Position numbers and translations under genes: made by a program
Assembly (NCBI RefSeq): GCF_001435975.1
Contig: NZ_AYYR01000054.1
Span: forward strand, 27,585-91,584
Reading direction: 5' to 3'
From: Secundilactobacillus collinoides DSM 20515 = JCM 1123
Lineage (GTDB): Bacteria; Bacillota; Bacilli; Lactobacillales; Lactobacillaceae
Length of the DNA stretch: 64,000 nucleotides
Notes under the pieces: model-generated
Told to the model about the DNA's origin: nothing
The model's database searches: none
What the model saw: only the letters and a program-made list of their open reading frames with translations
Shown here: one piece after another, positions 33,656 to 42,620 of the stretch
How the letters are laid out: each line of letters starts with the position of its first letter
How positions within the stretch are numbered: the first letter of the stretch is position 1

Positions 33656-34984
33656 TTGCAGAAGAAAGAGCATCCAAAAGGAAATTTCATTGGGTTGATC
33701 CCGTTGATCTTCTTTTTGGTCATTTACATTAGTTCAGGTATCGTTACCCGAAGCTTCGACAACATGCCGTTACTCGTTGCCATGATTCTGGCCAGTATCG
33801 TTGCGCTGGCACTGAAGGGCGACAATAAGGCCGATACCTTTGAAGATAAACTCACCGTGTTTTTTAAAGGTGCTGGGCAGGAAACGATGATCCTTATGAT
33901 CGTTATTTTTATGCTGGCGGGTGGGTTTTACTACGTCACGAAATCCATGCACGCGGTTGAAACGGTCACCAACATTGGTCTGACGTATTTACCACGGCCA
34001 TTTTTGGTGCCGGGGGTCTTTATCCTTGGCTGCATTATCAGCTTTGCCATGGGGACATCGATGGGGACCGTTGCCGCATTAATGCCGATTGCCACCAGTA
34101 TTGCCACAATTGGTCACATCAGCATGCCGCTGATGGCTGGCGTCGTGGTCAGCGGCGGCATGTTTGACGATGATTTATCGCTGATTTCAGCTTCCGCCAT
34201 CGTTTCGGCTAAAACGCAGGGCGTGACAATTTTTGATAAGTTTAAAACGAACACCATCATGGTGGTGCCAGCTGTGCTGATCACGGTTATTTTGCTGGCA
34301 ACGGTGACTGTCGGTAGCGGTAACGTCGGTAATTTGGGGACGATCAACTGGATCAAAATCTTGCCATACATTATTGTGATTGGCCTGTCGTTTATGAACA
34401 TCAATGTCATGATCGTTCTAACGCTGGGTATCGTTTCAGCGGTCATCATCGGTTTGATATATGGCGATTTCGGGTTCGTAGCGGCGCTTGACGCGATTCA
34501 CCGGGGGATGCTATCAATGGGCGATATTGCGTTTATTTCGCTGATTGTCGGCGGGTTGGCAGCGCTGATGACGCACATGGGCGGTATTCAATGGTTGCTG
34601 GATAAAATCACAAAGCGTGCCAATGGTCCGGTTGGTGGTAAGTTTGCTATTGCGTTCCTGATCCTGTTATTGGATGTGATTACGACAAACAATACCGTTT
34701 CAATCATGATTGCCGGACCCATCGCAAACGACTTGGCAGATACCTACCATATTTCAAAATCATATACGGCAAGCATTCTCGATGTCTTTTCCTGCGTGGG
34801 ACAGGGGTTGATTCCATATGGCGGTCAATTACTGATGGCGGCTGGCATTGCGCAAATATCTGCGGTGTCGATCGTCCCTTACAGCTGGTACTGTATTGTA
34901 CTGGGAATCGTATCGGTGATTTTCTTACTGACCCGGTTCTCGCCGCGGGATGGACGGAAGACGTTTAGTGATGTTGCTGATTAG
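33656..34984 (+). CDS. NhaC-family Na+/H+ antiporter or related exchanger (YuiF-like)
   Basis: 442 aa with eleven to twelve membrane segments. Re-entrant-type motifs are visible: SFAMGTSMGTVAALMPIA (about 123-140) and DVITTNNTVSIMIAGP (about 340-355). Members exchange Na+ for H+ or carry amino acids such as histidine; the exact substrate is open. The start is TTG 33656 after AGGGA. Monocistronic with a shared terminator. Confidence 0.85.
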   Translation: MQKKEHPKGNFIGLIPLIFFLVIYISSGIVTRSFDNMPLLVAMILASIVALALKGDNKADTFEDKLTVFFKGAGQETMILMIVIFMLAGGFYYVTKSMHAVETVTNIGLTYLPRPFLVPGVFILGCIISFAMGTSMGTVAALMPIATSIATIGHISMPLMAGVVVSGGMFDDDLSLISASAIVSAKTQGVTIFDKFKTNTIMVVPAVLITVILLATVTVGSGNVGNLGTINWIKILPYIIVIGLSFMNINVMIVLTLGIVSAVIIGLIYGDFGFVAALDAIHRGMLSMGDIAFISLIVGGLAALMTHMGGIQWLLDKITKRANGPVGGKFAIAFLILLLDVITTNNTVSIMIAGPIANDLADTYHISKSYTASILDVFSCVGQGLIPYGGQLLMAAGIAQISAVSIVPYSWYCIVLGIVSVIFLLTRFSPRDGRKTFSDVAD

Positions 34985-35056
34985 GTGAGGACGTTTTTTA
35001 CACGTGGTCATTATGACTCATTTGAAAATTGCTTAAAAAATGAACCAGCTACGATT

Positions 35057-35091
35057 AAAAAAGACGCCCGTCCGTAAAAGGGCGCCTTTTT
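35057..35091. terminator. Bidirectional terminator
   Basis: AAAAAAGACGCCC and GGGCGCCTTTTT form a stem with one mismatch between the convergent antiporter and dipeptidase genes. Confidence 0.85.
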
Positions 35092-35109
35092 AAACAGCAA
35101 ACTATTCAA

Positions 35110-36516
35110 TTAATCGTTAAGTGTAAACTGCAGTTTCATCTTTGGTTCGCCAAGCGCTAAAATTTGACCGAGCAAGGTGTTCGCATACTTCTTTGCGACA
35201 TCGGCCATCTTTGCGTTTACGTCAGTCAGGTAGGCGGTCACATCAGATTCATCAGCGGCTTCTTTGTCAGCCTTGATCTGAATGTTGCGACAGTCAGCAA
35301 CCGTGTTTTCTTCAAACAGGTTTTCCTGATCTTCATACAGAGCAAAGTTGCTGTCACCTAAGAGCGCCAGAATGTTGCTCAACCAGTACATGTTGGCTGG
35401 ATCGCAGTTGCTAGTGGTGTTCTTGTATGCCTCTGGTGTGTCGTTGATGTTAGCGTAGAACGGAATAACGGCGTTAAACGTGTTCGGGCCAAAGGCTAAC
35501 CAGTGAATGCCGGCAATTTCAGCGGGAACATCGTTACGAATTTGCAGGATGTGTAATTCTTGGTTCCGGTTGATACCAATTGGCCGGAACTTCTTTTTGT
35601 CTGCCTCAGAACCGGTACCGTATGGGTCGTATTCAGTGTTTTGGTAGTGGGAACTCAGGACGAATTTCAGGTCTTCAACACTGATCTGTTTGTCCGTTCG
35701 GCAAATAAATGGCAGGTCCTGATCGATGGGGTCAGTTTCAAATTCTGGGTTGAAGTACTTTTGACCGTACCATGCCCGCGGGTTGTTGTAACGGGTATCT
35801 TTGATAGTTGCACTGCCAAAGATGTGGCGCAGGTTGACCTGGTTTAAATCCGGATTCAAATGGTATGTGTCAATCAATTCTGGCAAGTCAGCCGCAAAGA
35901 GTGTGTCCTCAGAATCGAAATCGTAGTCAGAAATGTTCAACCGGTTTGGTGCAATCACATAGGCATCATCTGGAATGCGGATGGCTGCCCAGTGGTGGCC
36001 GCCAATCGATTCGAAGTACCAGACTTCATCTTTATCAGAAAAAGCCATAGCGTTCATTTCGTAAGTACCATATCTTTCGAGCAGGGCACCGAGACGCGTC
36101 ACACCTTCTCGAGCAGAGTGAATGTATGGTAGCGTAATGGTGGTGATGTCTTCTTCACCAATTCCGTCGTCAACCAGGGGATCAACCCCTAAGATTCGTG
36201 AGTTTGAAGTAATGGTTTCAGTCGCTGTCATCGCAACGTTGTCGCTGTTGATTCCGGCAGCGGCCCAAATTCCGTGACCGTCAGTTGCGTCAGGTGTTGA
36301 TGAATAGCGTAATGGGTTGTCAGGCAGGTCGATTTCAACCTTGCTTAAAACCGCCTTGTAATGTTTTGGCTGGTCTTCTGGCTTGACCAGAATGAATTTT
36401 TGCGGGTTTAACGGACCGGCACCGTCTTCGTTACGGGCAATCATCGTTGAACCGTCGATCGAGGCCTTTTTACCAACAAGAACCGTGGTACAAGAACCTT
36501 TGATTCGTTTTGTCAT
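35110..36516 (-). CDS. pepD: C69-family dipeptidase PepD
   Basis: 468 aa. The N-terminal nucleophile Cys9 sits in [14 protein letters not shown], the mark of Ntn-hydrolase family C69 (PepDA of lactobacilli), followed by [12 protein letters not shown]. It hydrolyses a broad range of dipeptides in the cytoplasm. The start at 36516 has GGAGAG upstream; the frame extends to 36537 without a site. Length is normal. Monocistronic, with an inverted repeat about 50 bp upstream. Confidence 0.93.
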   Translation of the reverse strand: MTKRIKGSCTTVLVGKKASIDGSTMIARNEDGAGPLNPQKFILVKPEDQPKHYKAVLSKVEIDLPDNPLRYSSTPDATDGHGIWAAAGINSDNVAMTATETITSNSRILGVDPLVDDGIGEEDITTITLPYIHSAREGVTRLGALLERYGTYEMNAMAFSDKDEVWYFESIGGHHWAAIRIPDDAYVIAPNRLNISDYDFDSEDTLFAADLPELIDTYHLNPDLNQVNLRHIFGSATIKDTRYNNPRAWYGQKYFNPEFETDPIDQDLPFICRTDKQISVEDLKFVLSSHYQNTEYDPYGTGSEADKKKFRPIGINRNQELHILQIRNDVPAEIAGIHWLAFGPNTFNAVIPFYANINDTPEAYKNTTSNCDPANMYWLSNILALLGDSNFALYEDQENLFEENTVADCRNIQIKADKEAADESDVTAYLTDVNAKMADVAKKYANTLLGQILALGEPKMKLQFTLND

Positions 36517-36567
36517 AAAAACATCTCTCCATTTCATTTAGTTAATCTAATCCCCCTCTATTTTATG

Positions 36568-36600
36568 CCATCAAGGCGGTTTAGGCTACCGTCTTGATGG
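36568..36600. promoter_or_regulatory. Inverted repeat upstream of pepD
   Basis: CCATCAAG-G-CGG (36568-36579) and CCG-T-CTTGATGG (36589-36600) with a 9-nt centre. There is no T-tract on either strand in the right place, so an operator or leader hairpin is more likely than a terminator. Confidence 0.4.
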
Positions 36601-36950
36601 AAAAAAGGGGCTCTGAACTCGTTGATTAGACGGCGTGCAGAGAGGGATAAGGTTTTATGTTTTGAACAGACTAGATAAACCGGAAGTATCAAAATAGTTT
36701 AGCATGTTTATACGTAATATCAACTATTGATCCAGTCTTGACTATGTAAGCGTTAATTTTTGAATCAATACAGGTTGCCGGTGCCTTACTTGGCAGAGCA
36801 TTCAGTTGATTGGTCTCCTGATTATTTGTAGGCTACGTTTTTCTTTTGTATGTATTGTATTGTTGATGTTCTTTTTGATAAAGGCTGGACTTACGAGATG
36901 GGTCAATGGGTGAACTTGCTTTCTGTGTGTCTTTCTTAAAGCACCTAGTT

Positions 36951-37100
36951 ATATAGTGTATTAATTCTCCCTAGCCTAAACGTGCGCCACAGGGCAAGGA
37001 GTTGCACTCTTGTTGTTATTTTACGGTACTTTAAGACCCGCGATATATAGTGTATTAATTTTCTCTAGCCTAAACGTGCGTCATAGGGCAAGAAGTTGCA
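36951..37100. repeat. Tandem direct repeat, period 94 bp
   Basis: A unit of about 56 bp beginning ATATAGTGTATTAATT and ending CAAGGAGTTGCAC (first copy 36951-37006) recurs at 37045-37100 with few changes. The second half of the unit, CTAAACGTGCGYCA...GCAAGRAGTTGCAC, is the distal end of the long-hairpin element family (compare copy 1). The first copy lacks a hairpin core. Confidence 0.7.
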
Positions 37101-37193
37101 CCTAGTGGCCTTCGCCCGCAAAAGCCAAGCCCAGGCTTTTCCGGGCGAAGACTACTAGGCACCACTCCTTAACCGTCCTTGGTTTTGCACTCT
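37062..37193 (-). repeat. Long-hairpin intergenic element, copy 8 (core class A)
   Basis: Arms 37101-37126 and 37134-37159 pair at 23 of 26 positions plus a wobble. The core matches copy 1 (CCTAGTGG...CGCAAAAGCC). The AGAGTGCAAAACCAAGG end points to the stop of the EAL gene about 50 bp away, with that gene's terminator between. Confidence 0.85.
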
Positions 37194-37194
37194 A

Positions 37195-37227
37195 AAAAAA
37201 ACGTCCAGCCCCTTGCTAGACGTTTCA
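37195..37227 (-). terminator. Terminator of the EAL gene
   Basis: On the minus strand AACGTCTAGC pairs with GCTGGACGTT (one wobble/mismatch), followed by T8. Confidence 0.85.
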
Positions 37228-37243
37228 TGATTCTTCTCCCCCG

Positions 37244-37924
37244 TTAGCCGGCTGTTCCGACAGCTGGTAACAGTGCTGGTTTGCCCGTATAGTAGCCTTG
37301 GATGACGTCGCACGGATATTTTGTGCGGACCGTTTCCAAGTCCTCTGCATTTTCGATGCCCTCGATTGCGAGCATTTTATCATGCGTTTGAGCCATTTGG
37401 GACCAGTAGCTGACGTGAGATTCAATGTCACTAATGTGGTTAAATGGTCGGAAATTTTGAAGTGCGAACTTGTACTCATCAATGTAATCGTCCAACTTTA
37501 AAACAAGTTCAGGTGTATTGTCCCCGGTACCCACGTCGTCAATGCAGACGAACAGGTCTCTGTCGTTGAATCGTTTGGCCGCGCGTGCCAGCTGGTTGAG
37601 TGTCACACGCGGGTCAGTGCGCTCCGTTAGTTCGGTAAACAACTGGATGTCAGTTTGTTCTTGAACACTGGTGACAACGTCACAGAAAATGGGATCAATA
37701 AACTGGATTTGCTCAAGATTAAATGAGAGAAGTTCGATGTTGTTTGGCATTGCCTGAACGGTTTCAGACAGAAGATGCTGAATTTGGGTAGCAGTGATGG
37801 CGCAGAAATCCTGCGGCAGGCACCACTGGTTATTTTGGTATTCGCGGATGAAAAGCTCATAGCCGATTGGCGCTTGAGTATCACCGTTTGGCCTAAATTT
37901 TGGCTGTCCATAGAACTTTAGCAT
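37244..37924 (-). CDS. EAL-domain protein (c-di-GMP phosphodiesterase-like)
   Basis: 226 aa, a stand-alone EAL domain. The metal and catalytic residues appear kept in divergent motifs: E-L-F-I-R (23-27), Asn69, ELTE (98-101), DDVGTG (129-134), Lys152, Glu188 in IEGIE, and Gln209 in QGYYTGKP. It should hydrolyse cyclic di-GMP if active; no GGDEF protein is in this window. The start ATG 37924 has GGGGG 7 nt upstream. A leader with a terminator hairpin precedes it. Confidence 0.85.
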   Translation of the reverse strand: MLKFYGQPKFRPNGDTQAPIGYELFIREYQNNQWCLPQDFCAITATQIQHLLSETVQAMPNNIELLSFNLEQIQFIDPIFCDVVTSVQEQTDIQLFTELTERTDPRVTLNQLARAAKRFNDRDLFVCIDDVGTGDNTPELVLKLDDYIDEYKFALQNFRPFNHISDIESHVSYWSQMAQTHDKMLAIEGIENAEDLETVRTKYPCDVIQGYYTGKPALLPAVGTAG

Positions 37925-37941
37925 ATTCACGCCCCCACGTT

Positions 37942-38025
37942 AAAAAATAAAACGGCCCAAACATGTCTTTTACACATGTACGGGTCGTGTGCTCGAAGAA
38001 GGTCTCATCGGGCTTGAGCAAAAGT
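37942..38025 (-). promoter_or_regulatory. Candidate attenuator leader of the EAL gene
   Basis: On the minus strand ACGACCC-GT-ACATGT (37988-37974) pairs with ACATGT-TT-GGGCCGT (37966-37952), followed by TTTTATTTTTT (37951-37941). This terminator lies only about 20 nt before the start codon. Just upstream is a second hairpin (TGCTC...GAGCA) carrying AAGCCCGATGAGACC, whose GCCC could compete with the terminator. No known riboswitch class was recognised. Confidence 0.45.
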
Positions 38026-38412
38026 TTTTAATTTTTTAGTGACACACTGATCTCACGTTTAAATATACCATTTAACGCATTCATTATAATAAGAGATGGC
38101 AAAAAATTCAACTCATTTATTATAATTGTTTGAAATTATTTTCGAAAGTGACAAAAAAGAGCAACGAAGACTGGCATTCAATCGAACCCGTTTATATTTT
38201 GTACAAGATTGTCAGAAACTGGCCAATACGACCTAAAAGGGGCAATGACTGAATACGTTTTTTTAGACCAATCAGTCATAGCAACTCAAGGAAACGGTGT
38301 CAATAAATATATCGTGAAATGATAAACAAACTTCTTGACTCTAGGATACCCTAACATCGTCTCAATGGCAACCATAACCAGCATCGTGCCGCAAGGTCAC
38401 CGCGGTTTAAAA

Positions 38413-38443
38413 TTGACTTTTCGATAAAGTAGTATAGAATACT
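38413..38443 (+). promoter_or_regulatory. Promoter of degV with dyad on the -10
   Basis: TTGACT at 38413-38418, TAGAAT at 38435-38440, 16-bp spacing. The palindrome AGTAT-AGA-ATACT (38431-38443) covers the -10. Confidence 0.5.
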
Positions 38444-38485
38444 ACGTAAATAGTCTTTAAGACTAGATTGAATGGAGAATGTGCT

Positions 38486-39355
38486 ATGAATTCGCGAATT
38501 GGCTTGCTGGTTGACTCGGCAGCAGATGTGCCCCTCGAGGTGTTGACCGCCAATGATAACATCGAGGTGGTACCGCTGACGTTGATGATTGGTGACGTGC
38601 AGTATTTGGATCGGGAAACGATCACCCCGAGTGTGTTTTACGAAAAACAGGCAGCCTCTGATAGTATGCCACAGACGGCCAGCCCCAGTATTGGTGAGGT
38701 GCAACAACGAATCGAACGCCTCAAACAACGCGGGTATGACAAGATTATCGGCATCACGATTTCCAGCGGCTTGTCAGTGACCAATACGGTCTTTAATCAC
38801 GCAGCTACTGTCAGTCAGGATGCGACCGTCACGATTATCGATACCAAAAGCATTGGCATTGGCGCTGGTTTGCAGGCTGCCTTTGCTGAAAAATGTATTC
38901 GGGCCGGGCTGGATTATGACACAGTGGTTAAGGCCGTTGAAGATTCTGTTACACAAAGTCACGTGTATTTTTATATTCCTACGTTAAAATATCTGCGTGC
39001 GGGTGGTAGAATTGGAAGGGTAGCGGGGCTAGTCGGCACCATGCTGAGTATCCGACCGGTGATTTCCTGTGATGAACAGGGCATCTACTATCCGGTGGCC
39101 AAGGCACGGACGGAAAATAAGGCGGTGGCAAAAATGATTGCATTGGCGCTAAGTCACTGTGAGTCAGGAACACCGTTTCAAATTGCCGTGACTCAAGGTG
39201 CTAACCCCGAGTTACTGAATCAGGTAGTGCACACCCTTGAAACAAAATTACCTGGCCAGCCCATACTGACTGGGGATGTTTCCCCAGCGTTGGGGGTCCA
39301 CACGGGTCCCGGTTTGGTGGGAATGGCCGTTCAGGTGGGTGCGCTGCCGCATTAA
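38486..39355 (+). CDS. DegV family fatty-acid-binding protein
   Basis: 289 aa, DegV fold. N-terminal VDSAADVP, lipid-contact motif TISSGLSVTNTVF (about 97-109), and HVYFYIPTLKYLRAGGRIGR (about 157-176) are characteristic. DegV/FakB-type proteins bind a fatty acid and present it to a kinase, feeding exogenous fatty acid into phospholipid synthesis. GGAG 8 nt before ATG 38486. Forms a likely operon with the DUF1836 gene 15 bp downstream. Confidence 0.92.
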   Translation: MNSRIGLLVDSAADVPLEVLTANDNIEVVPLTLMIGDVQYLDRETITPSVFYEKQAASDSMPQTASPSIGEVQQRIERLKQRGYDKIIGITISSGLSVTNTVFNHAATVSQDATVTIIDTKSIGIGAGLQAAFAEKCIRAGLDYDTVVKAVEDSVTQSHVYFYIPTLKYLRAGGRIGRVAGLVGTMLSIRPVISCDEQGIYYPVAKARTENKAVAKMIALALSHCESGTPFQIAVTQGANPELLNQVVHTLETKLPGQPILTGDVSPALGVHTGPGLVGMAVQVGALPH

Positions 39356-39370
39356 AGGAGGGGCATTGCG

Positions 39371-39874
39371 GTGTCCAACGAGCAAACAGCCATTAGACTG
39401 CCATTGTGGGCCGAGCTGCCTCATTTGAGCCTGCATTTGGATCAGTTATTAGATATTACAAATATGTACCTGGAGCCGATTATCGGCGATGCGATCACGA
39501 AAACGATGATGCATAACTATTTTAAGGCGGGCATCATTATTCCGCCAGTTAAAAAAAGATATTCTCAAAAACACGTTGCGGGTGCAATCGTCGTCGGGTT
39601 ACTGAAAAACGTTTTTACGCTGGACGAGATCAAACAGGCACTAGTCTGGATTCTCTCTGACGCCAATGCTCAGCAAGGATACGATAACTTCGTGAAGATG
39701 TTTAACGAACAGGCTGCTAAGCCGCAGTTAGAGCCTGCCAGCGTGAACAGTATTGATCTGGGGCAGGCGTCACAATCGACGGTTCTGCAGTACGAGGCGG
39801 TTCAGTCGATTTTGTACTGGCTGGCAGCAAAGAACCGGTTAGCGGCAGCCATGAAGGCAAAATCAAAAGCTTAA
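39371..39874 (+). CDS. DUF1836 domain protein
   Basis: 167 aa, no signal or membrane segment. The DUF1836 pattern NYFKAGIIIPPVKKRYSQKHV (about 48-68) looks like a MerR-like helix-turn-helix arrangement (YSQKHVAGAIVVGLLKNVFTLDEIK), so a DNA-binding role is possible. Function not established. It starts at GTG 39371 after AAAGGAGG, and its close coupling to degV suggests a shared role. Confidence 0.82.
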   Translation: MSNEQTAIRLPLWAELPHLSLHLDQLLDITNMYLEPIIGDAITKTMMHNYFKAGIIIPPVKKRYSQKHVAGAIVVGLLKNVFTLDEIKQALVWILSDANAQQGYDNFVKMFNEQAAKPQLEPASVNSIDLGQASQSTVLQYEAVQSILYWLAAKNRLAAAMKAKSKA

Positions 39875-39934
39875 GTTGGTACTGCCAACACCTCGCGAAC
39901 GGTGAGTGCGGTAGTGCCATTTTTTACATACAGG

Positions 39935-39950
39935 TGTTTCACGTGGAACA
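39935..39950. other. parS-like site (one mismatch)
   Basis: TGTTTCACGTGGAACA differs from the parS consensus at one position. It lies 32 bp before yitT and 10.9 kb from the perfect site at 29,020, fitting a spread of origin-proximal ParB sites. Confidence 0.8.
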
Positions 39951-39981
39951 GTGGCTTGAATCACAAAAATGGAGACGAACA

Positions 39982-40818
39982 ATGTCAATTAAACTTATCA
40001 AAAACGGTTTGCATATCATTCTTGGTGCCATGGTGTACGCCGTGGCGGTTAACTATTTCCTGATTCCCAACCGCATCGGGGAAGGCGGGGTGACCGGTCT
40101 GACCACTGTAGGTTATTACGCGCTGCACATTCAACCGGCTCTCACCAACTTCGTCCTCAATGGTATTCTGGTCATCATTGGATTTCGATTTTTGAAGAAG
40201 AGTACTGTTTTTTACACACTTTGGGCGGTTATTTGGATCTCGATTTTTCTTAAAGTGCCCGTGTTCTTTCCTTATAAAACCAGTCAAACACTGATTGCAG
40301 CCATATTCGGCGGTGTTTTGATGGGACTTTCGATGGGATTGATTTTCAGAGCAGAAGGTACGATTGCCGGCAGCACAATTCTAGCTAAAATCTTGAATCG
40401 CTATTTCGGTGTCCGCAACGGTTCGGCAACACTGTGTTTTGACCTGATGGTTGCCATCCCATCGGGGCTGATTATCGGGTTTCAAAATATGTTGCTGACG
40501 GTGATCGAACTCTATATATCAGCAGTGGTGTTGAACAAATACTTAGATATGTTGGGAACGGAACGCGCCATTATGGTTATTTCCAATCAGAACCAGCGAA
40601 TTGCGAAAGCCCTGTCAGAAAATATCGGCCGCGGCGTCACGATGTTAAAGGCGAGCGGATTTTACAGTAAATCGGATGAAGAAGTGCTGTACTTCATCTG
40701 TACACCCCAGCAGTGGACACTGGTGATACCAATTGTCCAGTCAATCGACCCGGATGCCTTCGTCATCACGGAAGGTGTAAGAAGCGTTCGAGGACAGGAA
40801 TTGAATCAGTTGCTGTAA
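39982..40818 (+). CDS. YitT family membrane protein
   Basis: 278 aa. Five to six N-terminal membrane segments with the family motif GGVTGL (about 36-41) and EGTIAGSTILAKIL (about 128-141), then a C-terminal cytoplasmic DUF2179 domain (about 215-275) ending YSKSDEEVLYFICTP and DAFVITEGVRSVRG. Function unknown; proposed transport role. ATG 39982 has GGAG upstream; the longer frame begins inside the parS-like site. Confidence 0.88.
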   Translation: MSIKLIKNGLHIILGAMVYAVAVNYFLIPNRIGEGGVTGLTTVGYYALHIQPALTNFVLNGILVIIGFRFLKKSTVFYTLWAVIWISIFLKVPVFFPYKTSQTLIAAIFGGVLMGLSMGLIFRAEGTIAGSTILAKILNRYFGVRNGSATLCFDLMVAIPSGLIIGFQNMLLTVIELYISAVVLNKYLDMLGTERAIMVISNQNQRIAKALSENIGRGVTMLKASGFYSKSDEEVLYFICTPQQWTLVIPIVQSIDPDAFVITEGVRSVRGQELNQLL

Positions 40819-40851
40819 GTGCTCGAAACAAGGCGGTTAAGGGACGGAGCG
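40819..40851 (+). repeat. Proximal end fragment of the long-hairpin element (copy 9)
   Basis: GTGCTCGAAACAAGGCGG...GGGACGGAGC begins at the base after the yitT stop. The hairpin core is lost; the downstream 180 bp is unrecognised. Confidence 0.6.
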
Positions 40852-41038
40852 GGTTGTCTCTCGGACGTTGATGTCCCACACGTTACAAAATCTTCTACAA
40901 TGCAAAATATCACAAAACCAATCCTGATTGTCAATTAAGCGCTCACGACGCAGCAGTCCATTGCATCCCGGAACACGTTTTCAAAATGCTGTCGAACGCA
41001 ACGTCGACAAAATGAATCACAAACAATAAGCGCTAGTT

Positions 41039-41070
41039 TCAGTGCCAACCGATGGCACTGATTTTTTTTA
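41039..41070 (+). terminator. Strong terminator, 220 bp after yitT
   Basis: Perfect TCAGTGCCA (41039-41047) and TGGCACTGA (41053-41061) stem with a 5-nt loop and T8. Confidence 0.9.
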
Positions 41071-41190
41071 CCGAGCGAAAAATCCTCAATCTAGCAGCTA
41101 AATTTTCAATAAATGAGTCATTTAAACCCAGCGTTGTTAGCTATACCTAGTAGACAATGCTGGGATTTTTTCGAGAATAAAGCAGGCCGC

Positions 41191-41232
41191 TTGACAAATC
41201 ACTATTCTGGAGATATTTTATATCCATGGATA
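41191..41232 (+). promoter_or_regulatory. Promoter and palindromic operator of the Rrf2 redox operon
   Basis: TTGACA at 41191-41196, TATTTT at 41214-41219, exact 17-bp spacing. The perfect 12-bp palindrome TATCCATGGATA (41221-41232) follows immediately and covers the start site. The operon encodes an Rrf2 regulator, the likely ligand of this site. Confidence 0.7.
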
Positions 41233-41260
41233 AAATAAATCTACGAAAGAAGAACCTTCC

Positions 41261-41836
41261 ATGACCTCAAAAATTATTTTAATTGGCGGTAACGGGTATA
41301 TTGGCCGTTCGCTCACCTCTGCTTGGGCGGCAATCGATCCAAGTGCCCAGTTCTACGTCCTGTCGCGGTCAGGCCATAATCAGCTTGAGATGCCTCAAAT
41401 CATGAATAGTGCAATCGATATAAATGACCGAGAGGCGGTGAGTGCTGAAATTCCTGACCAGATCGACTACATCGTTGATTTGGTGGGTCGGCCGGAAAAG
41501 GACGCCGCGACTTCAATCGAAGTGAATGACAAGCCAGCGTTATTGATGAAATTTTTGGCCGAAACGCACCATGCCAAGGCCATGGGGTTCATTGGCGGTC
41601 GGCTTGGCGCCAAGGCTTTTGTTAATACTAAACGGACCCTCATCGGTCAGCTTCAAGCTAGTTCGGTACCGTTGGCAGTTGTCGAACCAACACTCGTGTA
41701 TGGTGCTGATCGGCAGGATTCCATGACGAAAATGGTGCCGCTGTTGAAGATATTCGGGGCGGTGTTTCCGAATATGAAACCAGTGAAGGTCGAAACTGTC
41801 GTTGATGAGTTATTGACTAAATTATTACAGTACTAA
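41261..41836 (+). CDS. NAD(P)-binding atypical SDR (short epimerase-like)
   Basis: 191 aa. N-terminal GGNGYIGRSL (residues 8-17) is the extended/atypical SDR cofactor motif; YIVDLVGRPEKD and the conserved strands follow. The usual C-terminal substrate domain is short. No catalytic Tyr-x-x-x-Lys is clear (the position reads NTKRTLIG), so it may bind a nucleotide without catalysing oxidation. First gene of a four-gene operon. Confidence 0.75.
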   Translation: MTSKIILIGGNGYIGRSLTSAWAAIDPSAQFYVLSRSGHNQLEMPQIMNSAIDINDREAVSAEIPDQIDYIVDLVGRPEKDAATSIEVNDKPALLMKFLAETHHAKAMGFIGGRLGAKAFVNTKRTLIGQLQASSVPLAVVEPTLVYGADRQDSMTKMVPLLKIFGAVFPNMKPVKVETVVDELLTKLLQY

Positions 41837-41848
41837 GGGGGATGCTGA

Positions 41849-42595
41849 ATGACAAAAACGATGATCGTTGGTGTCGGTCCAGGTTTTGGGTTGGCACTGG
41901 CCAAAAAATTTGGGCAACGTGGCGATACGGTGATTCTAGTGGCACGCAACGAGGCAAAATTAAAGGCTTATCAAGCCGCACTAACTGGTCAAGGCTTAGA
42001 GGTTAGTTACTTTGTGGTTGATGTCAATGAGCATAAACAAGTCGAAACGCTATTCGCTTCAGAAACGGATGTGGATAAGGTCATTTACAACGTTGGCATC
42101 ACCGCGCCTGATGATCCAATTCATACCGCACCGCAAGCCGTTGACGCACGGTTGCACACGAATGTTACGTCCTGTGTGGACGTTTGCCAGCAGTATTTGG
42201 CCACCGAACATCCACGAACGATTTTGATTACCGGTGGCGGGGCGGCTTGGCATCCAAGCATGTACACAACCACGCTGGCAATGTCCAAGGCTGCGTTAAG
42301 AAGTTATGCCTTAGCGTTGCATGATTCCGTAGCCACGTCTGGCGTTTATGTTGGACTAATGACGATTCAAGGTATTTCCGGTCTTGGCCCAGAAATGTCA
42401 CCGGAAAAGGTTGCCTCGGCTTATTTGAAAGCAGTAGAGGCCAGAAATCAAGCTGAAATTTTTTACCCCGGTGGTAAACTAAGTGAAGTGTCGGAATTCG
42501 ACCAATTAAAAGAACTGGCGAAGAATCCGGCAAAACGGGCAGCGTTACTGCAAGCACATCCTGAATTTGCGAAGTATCAGCACCTATTATCTTGA
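41849..42595 (+). CDS. SDR family protein without the catalytic tyrosine
   Basis: 248 aa. Cofactor motif GVGPGFGLALA (8-18), VYN-type strand (VIYNVGI), and Ser/Lys region ITGGGAAWHPSMYTTTLAMSK. Aligning the Lys of AMSKAAL with YxxxK places Leu where the catalytic Tyr should be, so the enzyme is altered or inactive as a dehydrogenase. It lies 12 bp after the preceding gene and 25 bp before the Rrf2 regulator. AAGGGGG precedes the ATG. Confidence 0.82.
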   Translation: MTKTMIVGVGPGFGLALAKKFGQRGDTVILVARNEAKLKAYQAALTGQGLEVSYFVVDVNEHKQVETLFASETDVDKVIYNVGITAPDDPIHTAPQAVDARLHTNVTSCVDVCQQYLATEHPRTILITGGGAAWHPSMYTTTLAMSKAALRSYALALHDSVATSGVYVGLMTIQGISGLGPEMSPEKVASAYLKAVEARNQAEIFYPGGKLSEVSEFDQLKELAKNPAKRAALLQAHPEFAKYQHLLS

Positions 42596-42620
42596 AAAAC
42601 AGTGATTAAGGAGCAGTCAC

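Noticed and set aside
36568..36600. Inverted repeat read as a terminator
   Set aside because: No T-run follows the stem on either strand in a useful place; listed as a possible operator instead.
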